Shown: piece after piece, positions 31,783 to 43,891 of the stretch | Numbering within the stretch: the stretch's first letter is position 1 | Layout: each line of letters opens with the position of its first letter | DNA from: Akebia trifoliata | Lineage: Eukaryota; Streptophyta; Magnoliopsida; Ranunculales; Lardizabalaceae | Direction of reading: 5' to 3' | Length of the DNA: 64,000 bases | Assembly (NCBI GenBank): GCA_017979445.1 | Contig: CM030718.1 | Coordinates: 25,539,021 to 25,603,020 of the forward strand | Notes under the pieces: generated by a model | Seen by the model: only the letters and a program-made list of their open reading frames with translations | The model's database searches: none | Told to the model about the DNA's origin: nothing | Position numbers and translations under genes: made by a program

Positions 31783-32885
31783 CATAGATTAGTGAGGCCT
31801 TTCATCTCTCTCTCTCTCTCTCTCTGTATGATGGTTTTGGATCAATCTCCTAAATTTTAAAAATTTCTTTATCCAACATCAACAAAGATAGGATCAGACT
31901 CAGAATCAATCTAGACAATTTTGGATCAATATTAGAATTCAAACCTTATCTAATAACAATGGTGTGTGGATAACTAGATCAAATCAAATCCGACTTATAA
32001 AATCTAAATAAAATTCATATATATATATATATATACAAAATATGTAATTTAATTTATTTACTTCTCCAATTTTATCGGATTATACCATAATCGGATTGAG
32101 ACATGGTTGATCCAGAACCGATCCAACAGATTGTCAAATCCGATCCTCATCATAACCCCAATCCTCAATTCAGATCCAAAATTATCATATCACAATGGAT
32201 TCAAGTTCACATATGATCTAATCCATTGACATCCCTAATTAACTAATAAATAACAAAATCATAAGAGGGTTAAAAATTTTAACATTTACAAAATGAAATC
32301 TATTCTTTTAAAAATTATCCAAAATGATTTAAGTGGTTGAACAATCTTACATTTTAGTAACTCGGTAGATTGTCCAACATTTTAATGTGTTAGCATACAT
32401 TATTTTACCAAAAATACCCTTCCAATGATTAAAATGTTCGACTGTTCAATAATTTAATAACTTGCTTTTAACACCCCAAAAATTTAACCTCCACTAGACA
32501 ATCCAGTCAATTACTAAAATACCCTTCCAATGATTAAAATGTTGGACTGCCTTGCGTCTTAATGTGTTTTGGTAAATTTTGAAAGAAATAATTATTTTTT
32601 TAAATATTAAAATATTTAACCTTTTTAAAGTAATTTTCCCCCAAATCAAACGTCATTTTTACCAATTTCTCTTTTAACGTCAGCAATACGTTTGATGTTT
32701 TACCTCAAACGTCGTTTGAGAAGAACATTTTCCAAAAAGAAAAAGAAAAAGAACAAAAGCAAGATGCCAAAAAGAAGAAGGTTTAAGAATGTCAAACAGG
32801 AAAAAGCCGGTCAAAAGATCCAAAATACAACACCCAATTACACTAATAGTCTGACGAGTCCGATTTGAAGAAATCCTCCTCGTTA
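31783..32885. other. Intergenic DNA upstream of ABCG3, no gene seen
   Basis: A (TC)n tract lies at about 31804-31825 and a (TA)n tract near 32019-32034. Around 32370-32580 two similar segments share 'aaaatacccttccaatgattaaaatgtt.gactg'. No recognisable coding sequence. Confidence 0.5.
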
Positions 32886-32890
32886 CAAGA

Positions 32891-32898
32891 CACGTGGC
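32891..32898 (+). promoter_or_regulatory. G-box/ABRE-type element upstream of ABCG3
   Basis: CACGTGGC, the core bound by plant bZIP and bHLH factors. It lies about 60 bases upstream of the likely TATA box and is paired with an inverted copy at 32957-32964. Confidence 0.5.
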
Positions 32899-32948
32899 GT
32901 TTTTATTATTATTTTACTCTCTACATTCAGGAAATTTTAAAATACATT

Positions 32949-32955
32949 TATAAAA
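32949..32955 (+). promoter_or_regulatory. Probable TATA box of ABCG3
   Basis: TATAAAA, followed two bases later by GCCACGTG (32957-32964), a second G-box. It predicts transcription from about 32980 and a leader of roughly 350 nt containing a (CT)n tract at about 33048-33066. Confidence 0.45.
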
Positions 32956-32956
32956 T

Positions 32957-32964
32957 GCCACGTG
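32957..32964 (+). promoter_or_regulatory. Second G-box, directly behind the TATA box
   Basis: GCCACGTG is the reverse complement of the CACGTGGC at 32891-32898, so the two form an inverted pair about 60 bases apart. Confidence 0.45.
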
Positions 32965-33184
32965 TAATTCAATGGAGAGGTTTCTTCAAAATTTTGAAGC
33001 AGCTTACCCGCTTCAAAGTTTTTTCCCACTCACACCTACTGTCACTGTACTCTCTCTCTCTCTCTCTTCATTAGTTTTGCATCTAAGCAAAGGAAAGTGT
33101 TTCTGTAACTGTAGTTTTAATCACTTTTGTTCTTCTTCTTGAGATTTTCTTGGTTTCGGAGCTTAGGTTGTCTCCACACCAGCA

Positions 33185-33259
33185 ATGAATTTCTCCAAAT
33201 CAGCTTTATTAGCTCTGTATTTGGCAGATTTACAGAGTTTCCAGTCCAAATCGAGATGA
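33185..33259 (+). CDS. Upstream ORF 1 in the ABCG3 leader (24 codons)
   Basis: First ATG after the predicted transcription start. It encodes 24 residues beginning MNFSKSALLA and stops with TGA at 33257-33259. The stop overlaps the start of uORF2 as ATGA. Context around the ATG is 'agcaATGa' (A at -3 is absent; G/C present), of medium strength. Translation is inferred, not shown, and an unseen 5' UTR intron could remove it. Confidence 0.5.
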   Translation: MNFSKSALLALYLADLQSFQSKSR

Positions 33260-33327
33260 TTAAACATCTCGAGAGCGAGATCTCTCGTCTCTATCTGGTT
33301 TTTGAAACCTCGAGATTTCAAAAGTAA
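33256..33327 (+). CDS. Upstream ORF 2 in the ABCG3 leader (23 codons), overlapping the main start
   Basis: Begins MIKHLESEIS, ends with TAA at 33325-33327, whose last A is the A of the ABCG3 ATG (TAATG). It therefore links uORF1 and the main frame through two stop-start overlaps. This geometry fits termination-reinitiation control of the main ORF. No peptide conservation could be tested. Confidence 0.5.
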   Translation: MIKHLESEISRLYLVFETSRFQK

Positions 33328-36300
33328 TGGAAGAAATTCAATCTCAATCTGATAACTATCGATCTTCATCTTCATCTGCAAGTAGTCCACCAAGTAAGGT
33401 TCCTTCAAGTAATCTCTACTATTTGCGAAAACCTGGTTCGTTTCGACAACCAATCTCGTTCGAGGATTCTCCCGATTGGGAGGACACTGAGATCGATGTA
33501 CACGTGGAAGAAGGTGATGGTGATGGTGACGCGGACGATTCGATCAATGTCGCAACCACAACAATTTCCCCAGTTCCTTCGAAGTTCAACAGTGGATCAT
33601 TCACCTCCGTACAATTGCCAGAGTGTTCAGCTGTTCGAAAAATTGTTGGGGCAACGGTTGTTTGGAAGGATTTGACCGTTACGATTAAGGGAAAGAGGAG
33701 ATATTCTGATAAGGTTGTGAAGAGTTCGAATGGTTACGCTTTGTCTGGGACGCTTACGGTAATCATGGGTCCTGCGAAATCGGGGAAATCGACACTTCTA
33801 AGGGCGATTGCAGGTTTGCATTTGTAAAGTTTGAATTTTTTCTGAATTTGTGGGTTTAATTTGTATTTTTGGAGGTTTAGAACTGAAATATGGTTTGGTT
33901 TTTTGTTAATTATAGGGAGATTGCGCGATTCAGATAAAATGTATGGTGAAGTGTTTGTTAATGGGGCAAATTCACGCTTGCCATATGGATCCTATGTAAG
34001 TTGGCTTGATAATTTTAATTCATGTTTTGAGGTGAATTTTATTTCAACTTAGGCATATTTGTAATCGAAACTGATCTTCTGTGTCAATTTTAGGCCTTTG
34101 TCTATTATCTTGTTATATTGTTCATTTTGTTTTAGTTTTAGAGCTGTGCTAGGGTAGTCATGAAGAACAGACTTGAGATTTGCGCCATTGTATTCTAAAT
34201 CCAAGGGCTTAGCTTGAATTTGAATTGATGCACACTCAAGAATTTAAGATCAAACAATGTAGAACTAAGGACCGCCATGGTCCCAAGGGACCACTCTTTA
34301 AACATTCTCCTTTTTGTGAAGGGTGTACTAGTAGTCATCCAATATCATTGGACTTCAAAAGTACTTTTTAATTTCATCTTGCATTTCTTCCTTAAAATTG
34401 AAATCTTATAAAATTATCAAAAAATTGGTAATGTCCTGAATTATTAAAGCATCAACTAATGTCATTTACAACAACTCAAAAAACAAGATCCTTCACCATT
34501 TAGGCCATCGAAAAATATTTGATCATCTTCATGTTGTGTATTCTGATCCAAGTGTAAAATCTCCAACATATTTATCCTTTTTATCCCGTTGTTTGTTGCT
34601 ATAAATCCGTAGGCCAAAAAGCTAGATTTCTAGTGTTATCACATTATTTGGTCGCATTTCATTAATATGTCAAACATCTTATGCTTGATTCGTATTGTGT
34701 TTATCCCATAGTTTTTACTACCAAACAATAAATCATCTTGCTTTTTAGTATTTAATAAAATTTCAAAATAATAATAATAATAATAATAATAGGGGGTCTA
34801 GAGGGAAGTCCATAGATTGGATGGAAGGATCACTTGATCAGGAAATGTTTTTAGGGAGATATTTGGGGTGGGGCCTGTTGAGATATCTTGAGTGTGACCC
34901 ATCAAATGATGCCCACAAACCCTTCTGTTCATATATAATACCCATTGTTTCTTTAATCATATCCATTCCATTTATTATTATTTTACATGTATGCAATATT
35001 TATTGTTGGTTGATTGAAGGTGTTCACATGAGAACTGTTTTCACTTTGCAGGGATATGTAGAGAGGGAAACCACACTGATTGGATCCCTCACTGTCCGAG
35101 AGATGTTATACTACTCGGCACTTTTACAACTTCCTGGGTTCTCTCAAAAGAAAAGTTTAGTAGAGGATGCTATACTTGCTATGTCTTTGGGTGACTATGC
35201 AAACAAACTGATTGGTGGCCACTGTTATATGGAAGGTCTTCCTAGTGGTGAGAGAAGGCGTCTCAGCATTGCCAGGGAACTTGTGATGAGGCCACACATC
35301 TTATTTATAGACGAACCACTTTATCATCTTGACAGGTTCCTATGTCATTCTTACCCAATTTTGAATTTGGTTTAGAATGACTTCGTGTCCAAGGTGATCT
35401 AAGGTACCCATCTTGTAAAGCACAAGGATGGGAAAACAACTGCATGGCAGGCATTTAGTGCACATGAGTTTGGAGTGTAGGATGGGCCATTTGATGTGAC
35501 CAAGTATAAACTCCAGGGAGTTGACCTGATAGGATGATCCAAATGTTTCAATGTATTGTTAGTATTGTATTGTAGGGTTGACTCTTGGCCTAGAAGAAGT
35601 TCTCTTATATAGGTCTCAATGAAATGGGGGCCACCCTATCCTCCCCTCTGCACATACACATTTGATACTGATCTGTTGGTCCATCTCCCCTCTATCGTGA
35701 TAAAAATTTTGTGCTGGGTTGTTTTTTTGGTTGTCCTATTTTTGTTTAACAGTAACTTTTCCTTTCTTTTTTTGTCTTTTCTTTGCTTTTAAGTAACAAT
35801 TTCTTTTCCTTCTGTTCAGTGTATCTGCGCTTCTGATGATGGTAACATTAAAGAAACTTGCGAGCACTGGGTGCACTGTTGTTTTCACCTTGTACCAGAG
35901 CAGCACAGAAGTATTTGGCCTCTTTGACAGGATTTGTCTGCTTTCAAATGGAAATACACTCTTTTTCGGAGAAACAATGGCTTGTCTGCAGGTTTATATT
36001 CTTATGGATTTGATGTGTTTTTCTCTGTTGACTTCAATTTGCATAAAGAACTTGATAACCCACAATTATTGAACCATTTTCTAATTTTTGGGGTCACTTG
36101 TTTTGCTTTCGTTGAGGATCATTTCTTTATTTGTACCAGTGGAGGAAAATAACTTGGCATCTTTTTTATTGCTATGTAGCACTTTGCAAATGCTGGATTC
36201 GCTTGCCCAATTATGCAAAGTCCCTCTGATCATTTTATGCGTGCAATAAATACAGATTTTGACAGGATCATAGCCATGTTCAAAAATTGGCAGGTAAACA

Positions 36301-39300
36301 TCTTTGGGGAATTCTAAGGCCCGAGTCTTCTACCCTTCACTAAGATTTAAAGGCAGTATGACCACGCTACTGTTACTTGTATCGTACACCTAGGAAATCT
36401 CTGCAAAATTTGGGTTCAGACGCATAGCTCAGTTGGTTCAACAGAATGTCAAACAACTTTGAGGTTGTGGGTTCAAGTCCGGCTTGCCCATCCAAAAAAA
36501 AAAATTATATATATATATTGGGCTTAGACCCATAGCTCAGTTGGTTTGACACATTGCAAAACAACTTTAAGGTTGTGGGTTCAAGTCCAGCTTACTCAAA
36601 AAAAAGGGCTTAAACCCATAGCTCAGTTGGTTTCACACATGTCCTGCTTACCAATAAATAATAATAATAATAATAATAATAAAATTGGGTGAATGAACCA
36701 TCTTATCTAAATTAATCTTTAGTACAAATAATTGTTAGTTGGTGTCTTCTTTTGTATTGCAAAAGATTTTCTTATGTATACATGACAAAGAAGGGAACAA
36801 CCATTTTGACAGGATGACCATGGTGATTTTTCATCAGTGAATATGGACACTGCTGTTGCGATACGTACTCTTGAAGCAACATATAAGTCATCAAGTGAGG
36901 CTGCTGCGGTTGAGTCTATGATACTAAAACTCACCGACAAGGTACCATTATTACTACTAATAAATCCTTTCTCTGGACTATTATTACGGTGTTCTTTTTT
37001 GTAATTATGTTTGTTTGCAAAGCGGCCTTGAAATATTAAGTAAAAGACTAAATGGTTTTACAGCTTGCCCAAGATAATTATTAGTCAAAATTCCATCCTC
37101 CTCTCCCTCCTTATACAGATGCACAGTTGCACACCTTTTCTTTCCCCAATCATTTGTGGATTTGTGCACCCAGGCGACAATTTTTATGTCCATCTATCCA
37201 TAATGCACATGAACTGCCTACATCTGTCTAATGCAGTTTATTTGGCCTAAAAGCAATCTATCTCTTGCTTCACCTATTCATCAACCAATATATCTATCCG
37301 ACCATCCATTTTCTTCTTCTGGTGAATGGATATCCATCGACCAATATATCTGTCTAGGTGCTCTTTTGATCATATTTTATTGCTTATCTCTTATCTCTTA
37401 TCTCTTTTTCTTTTTCTTAGTTTCCTTTTTAAACTATTTCCATATTTTTCTATACTTACCATTTGAACGAGAAAATGGTTTTGATATATGACATATTTAA
37501 TGTATACTTCACTGTTAGTTGGATCATTACATTGGCTGGACTATAATTACTTATTGAAAAAATTACATTAGCAAGACCATGCTTATTACAGGAAAAAAAA
37601 AGGACTTGCCAATATGTTCGCTCTCTTGACTTCTTGGTCTAGAAAATCTCCTGTTTTATCTTCAATTGAATTTTTGTAGGAAGGTCCACTCCTCAAAAGC
37701 AAGGGCATGGCTGGTAGTGCTACACGAATTGCGGTTCTAACATGGAGGTCTCTATTAATTATGTCAAGGGAATGGAAGTACTTTTGGCTTCGGTTGATTC
37801 TTTACATGTTTCTCTCGCTCTGTGTTGGCACAACATTCTCCAATCTAGGGCATTCTTTGTCGTCTGTAGCGGTGAGTTACTTAAAAAATGAATGTTATGT
37901 ATCACATTAAGTTGGCTGACAATAATCTTTAAAAAGGTTAAATTCCATTTTCTACGCTTAGTAATCATCTGCACAGGTATATATGTATATCAAAATGTAC
38001 TTACTATGCCAAGTGTTTGACCTGGCCGGATGCTTATGTGCTCACTTGGTCCAGTTTGGCCATGCAGATGTTTCTTTTTGTCCATGCCACACCCATTCCC
38101 TACTATGGTTTCCCATATGTAACAGCCCTTTAGTATTTTAAATTAAATTTTTTACTGGAAAAAGGTGAAAGTACCTTCCTTTGTTTTGCCATGTGGCAGA
38201 TGTTTAGTAGGAAACTTTCCATTGAGGAAGAGAGTGAGGTGGTTAAACATGTGGGGCCCTTTGGGCATGCTACCTCAGCTGCCACATTTGAAGATGCTTT
38301 CACATCAGTTGGGTGCCTATCAGGGTTACTGCTTAGTTCCCAGGCACCCCACCTTTAACAAGAATGACATGGACACATATGGACACAAAATGAATTATCC
38401 TACCTCTTATTGGACCCACTGAACCCTATGAATATGACGTGATACTTCAATGCATGTTGCATACATCACAAGAGCATCCAAGATCTTCTAATGACAACCT
38501 TTACTCTTTTGAAGATGTTTTACTTTTGCATGATATGTAGTCATGATTCTGTATACATCCACATTACATATCCATGTACTTTAAAGCTGATTTAACATTT
38601 ATAAAGTCATGGTTGCTTATCAGAAAACACACAGAACATCAACTTGAAGTCATACTCATTTTCTTTGTTCTGCCTCTTAAATTGCAGGTTAGAGTTGCAG
38701 CAATTTTTGTATTTGTATCATTTACTTCACTACTAAGCATTGCTGGAATACCCTCTCATATAAAGGAAATCAAGGTAATTTTGACTCACTATTTTGCTTA
38801 ATATTAACTCATAGGATGGGATCAAGGAAAAGTTGCCTGTGCATTGTAAAGTTCAGAAGTTTATTACTCCGTTCATGTATCATTTTGAGAATTGAGGTCA
38901 CTATGTTTATTTTCTCGGGATGCATAATAGTTTTCATTTCTCTCTTTTCCTGATAATTTTGTACATAAAGCGTAGTACCCTTTGGGAAGGTGTTTGGATC
39001 CTCTATCAGTGCATGACAGGTCTGTCACTAGTGAGGTTACTTACATAAATGACTTTAGGGCATAAAGTAGTATTGAAGACTATCCAATACAACTGTGGGT
39101 TCAGGTATTTCAACCAAGTCTTGTTGACATATAGGAAATAATTTGAAGTGCCAACTTAGCTTAGTTTGTAAGACGCGTGGAGTGTTGTTCTCACTTCCTA
39201 GGTTCAAACCCCCCCCCCCTTCGAACCCAACTTCACTTGCTAAACACTAACCATTTACCTATAATAAATAAATGGAGAAAAATATTAAGATAGGAAATTT

Positions 39301-41583
39301 TCCATGTTGTGTGAACATGGTTTAATTCAGGTTGGGAAATGTTTGGTACTGGAGAACCACACATCCCATATTAGTTCTAAAAATGGTTAGTAAGAAACTA
39401 GCAGTCCTATCTTGGAAATATGTTTGCTTGAACTAGAATTTTCTTTATTGAGCTAAGATATGTGTTTTCTTTTTAAGATGCATTATTACTTGTCATCATT
39501 ATTTATGCTTTTACTGTAAATGAATAATCTGTTCTGCTTTCTAATTTTGCAGATATACGCCCATGAAGAATCAAATCAGCATTCAGGAGCATTAGTTTTC
39601 TTGCTCGGGAACCTTCTCTCCAGCATCCCGTTTCTCTTCCTCATCTCCTTTTCGTCAAGTCTTGTCTTCTATTTTCTTTTGGGGCTGCGGGACGAGTTCA
39701 GTTTGGTGATGTACTTTGTACTGAATTTCTTCATGTGCCTCCTAGCGAACGAAGGACTCATGCTGGTTGTTGCTTCTATTTGGCAAGAAGTTTTCTGGAG
39801 CATTTTGACTATGGTGTCTATACACGTGAGTGTCGCTCATTATCTTGATAACTTGCTAAGCTAAATCTTGATCGGGTTAAAATATGAGAGATTTTATTGC
39901 CACACCAACTTTTACTAAGAGCACCCCAATTCATATGAAATCACCAAAGAATTAGCACAGATCTTGGGTTGCTCTTACAAAAGTTGGTGTGGCAATATAA
40001 GCTCTCATTATTTGGCTGACTTGGGTGCAGTCTGGAAAATTTTTCTTTGTTTTAGGGTGCCAACACATATTGCTTACATCAATATATCATAAATGCGACG
40101 ATTACTAAGAGAACCGAAGCTGGCTAGGCCTAGCAAATAGAGTCCTAACCAGTTTTGGTGTTGGCCAAAGTCATGTAATGAAACAAAGATCTAATTTCTT
40201 GATTTTGATGTCATCTCCAGTTAGATTTATTATTTTGTTAGATGACATTATTGATTTTTACGTAACAATAATCCATTGAAGCTTGATAAGCCAACTTTGT
40301 TTTTAAAACCTGAGCTTATTGTTTCTGCAACTGAGTTTAGTTTCTGTTGGGTTCATAGATGATAATCCACTGATCCCCTTAACTTGGCCGGGTACTTCTA
40401 TAGATCCATTATTCCATGCTTGCTTATTCTGAAAGCTAATGTTTCTGTTTTTTAGGTGATAATGATGCTTGTCGCAGGCTACTTCCGAATCCGAGATGCA
40501 TTGCCCAGACCAGTATGGACATACCCATTGTCTTATATTGCTTTCCACACATACTCTATCCAGGCAAGCAATGTCCTGATCCTTACCGCTATAATATATA
40601 TGTATCTATATATATATATATATTTTGTTTTGAACATTTTAAATCTTATTGAACAAAGGGATAGGTCAAGAAGATCGGCCTGTTAGAAGAAACCCAAAAT
40701 ACTCAAGCAAGCATTGGCAAAGAAAACAGACCTATTTCTTACTACAAACTAGCTCACATAGACAATAAGGCCGTAAAAAGGAAACCCTTAAAAACTCTTT
40801 GAAAGGTTTACATTAAAAGAAAATTAAAGCTAGAACGCTGATGATGACTTCCTTACCATTATTTCAAGAGTCCAACTAACCTTACTAAGTAGGATTTCAA
40901 CTCTTACCAAGTGTCGTTGACCTCACCTTGTCGCATCCAAAAATATGATCCGATCACACAGAGGTTTAGAGGCCAAAATTCCATGAACTTTGAAAATTCA
41001 AAAAGAAATTATTTTTCACTGTTGAATTTTAATTTTAAATTTGGGAGTTTCGTGGAAGTTCAGTAGCCGTCCATTTTCAAAACCTTGGATCCGGCCCAAA
41101 AAATTGTACTTTTTTATTTTGGATCTGAGTTTTTCAATGAAATCTAGAGGGCTGTGGTGTTGGATTGCCAATGTGGTAATCCATTTGAGCAAAACAACCC
41201 TTAGTTAGACTTAAAATCTTACTAAGTTAGAAAGGAAAATGTTTAACTCAATTTTGAAATAGAAGTGCAGTCACGTTACCCATTCACACTACCTTCTGAT
41301 GTTTCTCGGTTATCTTTGTTTATGTTAATAGGGGCTACTGGAAAACGAATATGTTGGGACTTCCTTTGCTCTTGGGCAAGTAAGGAATATTTCCGGGGTT
41401 CAGGCACTCCACGAGGCTTACAACATCTCTCCTAATTATAATGCAAAGTGGGGAAATTTACTGATCCTGTTTCTGATGGCGGTTGGATATCGCATTATTT
41501 TGTTTGTATTACTACGTTTTCGTGTAAGTAAGAACGTAGTGTCGTGTAGGTTATACGGGTATAATAGGAATAAGGCAAGGTGA
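33327..41583 (+). CDS. ABCG3: ABC transporter G family member 3-like half-transporter (WBC3 type)
   Basis: Eleven exons: 33327-33813, 33916-33995, 35052-35335, 35820-35991, 36180-36293, 36813-36941, 37680-37871, 38688-38774, 39553-39825, 40456-40563, 41332-41583, giving 725 residues (Arabidopsis ABCG3 is about 730). The N-terminal nucleotide-binding domain has Walker A GPAKSGKS (148-155), a signature PSGERRR (253-259), Walker B FIDEP (274-278), and Tyr309 where most ABCG proteins have the switch His. The C-terminal half (about 400-715) is the ABC2 membrane domain with roughly six hydrophobic segments. These departures from consensus also occur in Arabidopsis ABCG3 as I recall it, so they mark the subfamily; substrate and ATPase activity are not known. 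Intron 10 appears to use a GC donor. The ATG context (G at -3, G at +4) is good, and two uORFs precede it. Confidence 0.94.
36411..36650 (+). repeat. Three tandem tRNA-like units in ABCG3 intron 5
   Basis: Each unit has an A-box-like 'catagctcagttggtt'. The first two also have a B-box-like 'gtgggttcaagtcc': about 36411-36492 and 36520-36597. The third (36607-36650) is cut short after the A box. The cloverleaf is not complete, so these are better read as tRNA-derived SINE heads than as functional tRNA genes. They are separated by A/T-rich tracts and followed by a (TAA)n repeat. Confidence 0.6.
39884..40010. mobile_element. MITE, family M1, in ABCG3 intron 9
   Basis: Terminal inverted repeats 'attgccacaccaacttttac' and 'gtaaaagttggtgtggcaat' bracket a centre of about 75 bases with 'aaagaattagcacagatctt'. 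The outer words are 'gagattttattgcc' and 'ggcaatataagctctc'. The same ends occur in TKI1 intron 12 at 55980-56106. Confidence 0.8.
40564..40565 (+). promoter_or_regulatory. Probable GC splice donor of ABCG3 intron 10
   Basis: Exon 10 ends CAG at 40563 and the intron starts GCAAGC, the usual form of plant GC-AG donors. Joining here to 41332 gives ...TYSIQ-GLLENEY, which keeps the family sequence without insertion. The nearest GT (40576) would add three residues and is a weak donor. Confidence 0.75.
40850..41100. repeat. Dispersed repeat, family F2, copy 4, in ABCG3 intron 10
   Basis: Contains 'ccttactaagtaggatttcaactctta', 'ttgacctcaccttgtcgcatc', 'gttgaattttaattttaaatttgggagttt' and 'cattttcaaaaccttggatc' in family order, matching the intergenic copies at 10202, 13960 and 14640. 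Confidence 0.65.
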
Positions 41584-43639
41584 ATGTTTTAATACTATTG
41601 GGCAATGTAGCTTGTATTTGTATTTTTTCTTTTTTGTTTCTGTTCTATTTCCAATCTGCTATTTGAAATCAGAAACTTTCTACCATAATAGATGATTTTT
41701 TAGCAAAATATATTACAGCTTTCTGATTTAGGATTTCTGGTGATTTATTATTATTATTATTTACTTTTCTTACTTATGTAGCCTGAAAGATACAAGACAT
41801 GTACACTTATCAAAGCATGCTTTAATATTTTGCGGGATACTGTTTTAAATAACTTCTCAGCTTCCAGCACTGTGGATCCAACAATCCTACTGCTCGGTCT
41901 CCAATCCATAGAAAGACATAAATTTTGAGTGTTATTTTTGTTGTAGAATTCATATTTTTATTTAATGGGTGTTTTGTGAGGGCAAGACTTGAATTTAATA
42001 CCTACACTTGAGAATTAGTGGTAAGGTTTTTCTTTTTTGGTGAAACCTAAGTTAAAAAGCAAGTTTCTTTTCTTGTGTCGTTGAAAAATTCGAAGATTCT
42101 TTTATTTGCTTTCTCTTGAGAGTTGTAGGGATTATTCTTTAAATGTTTAGTTTCGCATCAAATAGAAATAAGACATATGCACAATTAATAGAAGTTTTCA
42201 TTTTCCTATTTACTTGAATGTGAATGAAAACGAGATTGGGCATTGTGCGCATGTGGGGTCCAAGACACAATGGGACTACAACACATTGTGTTTGGTTTGG
42301 GGGAAATCTGTTGAAAAATCTTAATGCGTGCATGTGCGCTCTCAATAACACACAATGTGTTCCTGTTGGGGTTGGCTCAGCACACACAATGTGTTCTAGA
42401 CCGTTGGGGTCATCCAACGTATAAAAATGAGCTAATTAAGGCTTAAATGTCTCTTTTATTTATTCTCCTTATCGTTGGGTTTTTCTTTATAAAAGAGAAG
42501 TGTGCCATAGAGTTCTATACACAGAAATACATAAATAGAAATTGTGTTCTGATCTCCCTCTTCTTCTCTTTTGTACTTGATTTTATTGCTCATACACCCA
42601 TCTAACACTCACCAAAAAAACACAATGTTTCCCATATTACCGATTCAAAACTTACTAAACCCTATCGAAATATTTCCACCAAAAAACTCTATTAAGATTC
42701 AACCGAACATTTTGTCCTCAGATATTCTACAAAAGATTGTGTTTTGATCCATTTGTGAGGGTTCATTATTCACACAAATCCAATATTTACCTTTTTTTTG
42801 TATAAATTAAGCATTTTGATTGATGAAGGTGAGTTTTTATTATTTATTTTCATCATTTTTTGTTCTAGGAATTGTTTTACAATTGAACCATGGTATAAAA
42901 AAAAAAAATCAATTTTATCTTTATCATTTGCATTAGATATATTTTTTTTCCAAAATACCCAAATCGTTTCGTAAGTCGGAACTGTATGCATCAACACTAT
43001 TTCAATAGTTACATACCAACTGAATCAACACAATTTTGGTAGGTACATACCGAATGATTTTTCAGATGGGATCCCACATATAGAACTATTTGGTACATAA
43101 CCATCGAATGATAGTGTAATTATTCAATATGTTGCTACCGACTTTATTTTCTTAGTTTGATAACTACATACCAAACATTTTTGTATATGGGATCCCAAGT
43201 GAAAAATCGTTTGGTATGTTATTTCCATACATTGTTGGACATGTTCAGTATGTAACCACCGAAAGTTATTGAATGGTTCAATAGTTAGATACTGAAATTT
43301 TACGGGTCATTTTTTCGAATCTTATTTTTAATTTAATGATTTGCATCCTATTATTTCTATATGAACCTCCATTTATTGATAATTTATTTGTTGATGTCTT
43401 ACATTCTTTCATTACCAATAAGGTATATAAATTTTTTTTATTGATCGATCACTTGATAACAATTTGTTATGTTAATCTGAAACAATAATCATCATATTGT
43501 AATTATCTTGTAGTTATTTAAAAACCCACAAAGACTTGTGTAAATGGTTCGAGACATGCCAAAAAAGTTGGTGCCCTTGTTGTGGTCTCCCGATCCGATT
43601 TTAGCCAAATGGGAAAGAACTTAAACTATTTTTGTATGT
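41584..43639. other. Region between ABCG3 and dolichol kinase, no gene seen
   Basis: The first few hundred bases should include the ABCG3 3' UTR. A (TTA)n tract lies near 41739-41761. At about 42240-42400 the word 'acacaatgtgtt' and variants recur. At about 42990-43300 variants of 'ggtacataccgaa' recur, similar to words inside the element at 53752-54559. No recognised gene. Confidence 0.5.
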
Positions 43640-43681
43640 GGGGGGGTGGGGGGGGGGGGGGGGGGGGGGGTGGGGGTGGGG
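43640..43681 (+). repeat. Long G run, G-quadruplex candidate
   Basis: Forty-two bases that are almost all G, interrupted by three T. It lies about 650 bases upstream of the dolichol kinase ATG. The glycine-rich frame crossing it is an artefact. Confidence 0.85.
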
Positions 43682-43891
43682 ATGAGATGTATAGAGGTTC
43701 CAAAAAAGGTGAAGTTGATTTGGACGTTGTTCGACAAACTAGTACTAAGAAGTGTGGTTGTGAGGATAGATTGAACGAAACCAAATTGACGAAGAACGTG
43801 ATTTGAGATCAAAAAATCTTAAACAACCATAGTAAAATTATATTTCAAGTGATGGATGTTACGCCCTACTTCCATTATACGAGTCCCAATC

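Noticed and set aside
33163..33453. 96-codon antisense frame across the ABCG3 start
   Set aside because: Overlaps the leader and first exon of a clear gene on the plus strand and has no recognisable domain.
36411..36597. Functional tRNA genes
   Set aside because: A-box and B-box words are present but acceptor and anticodon stems do not pair; more likely SINE heads.
43582..43806. Glycine-rich 74-codon frame
   Set aside because: Produced by the poly(G) run; flanking residues have no family resemblance.
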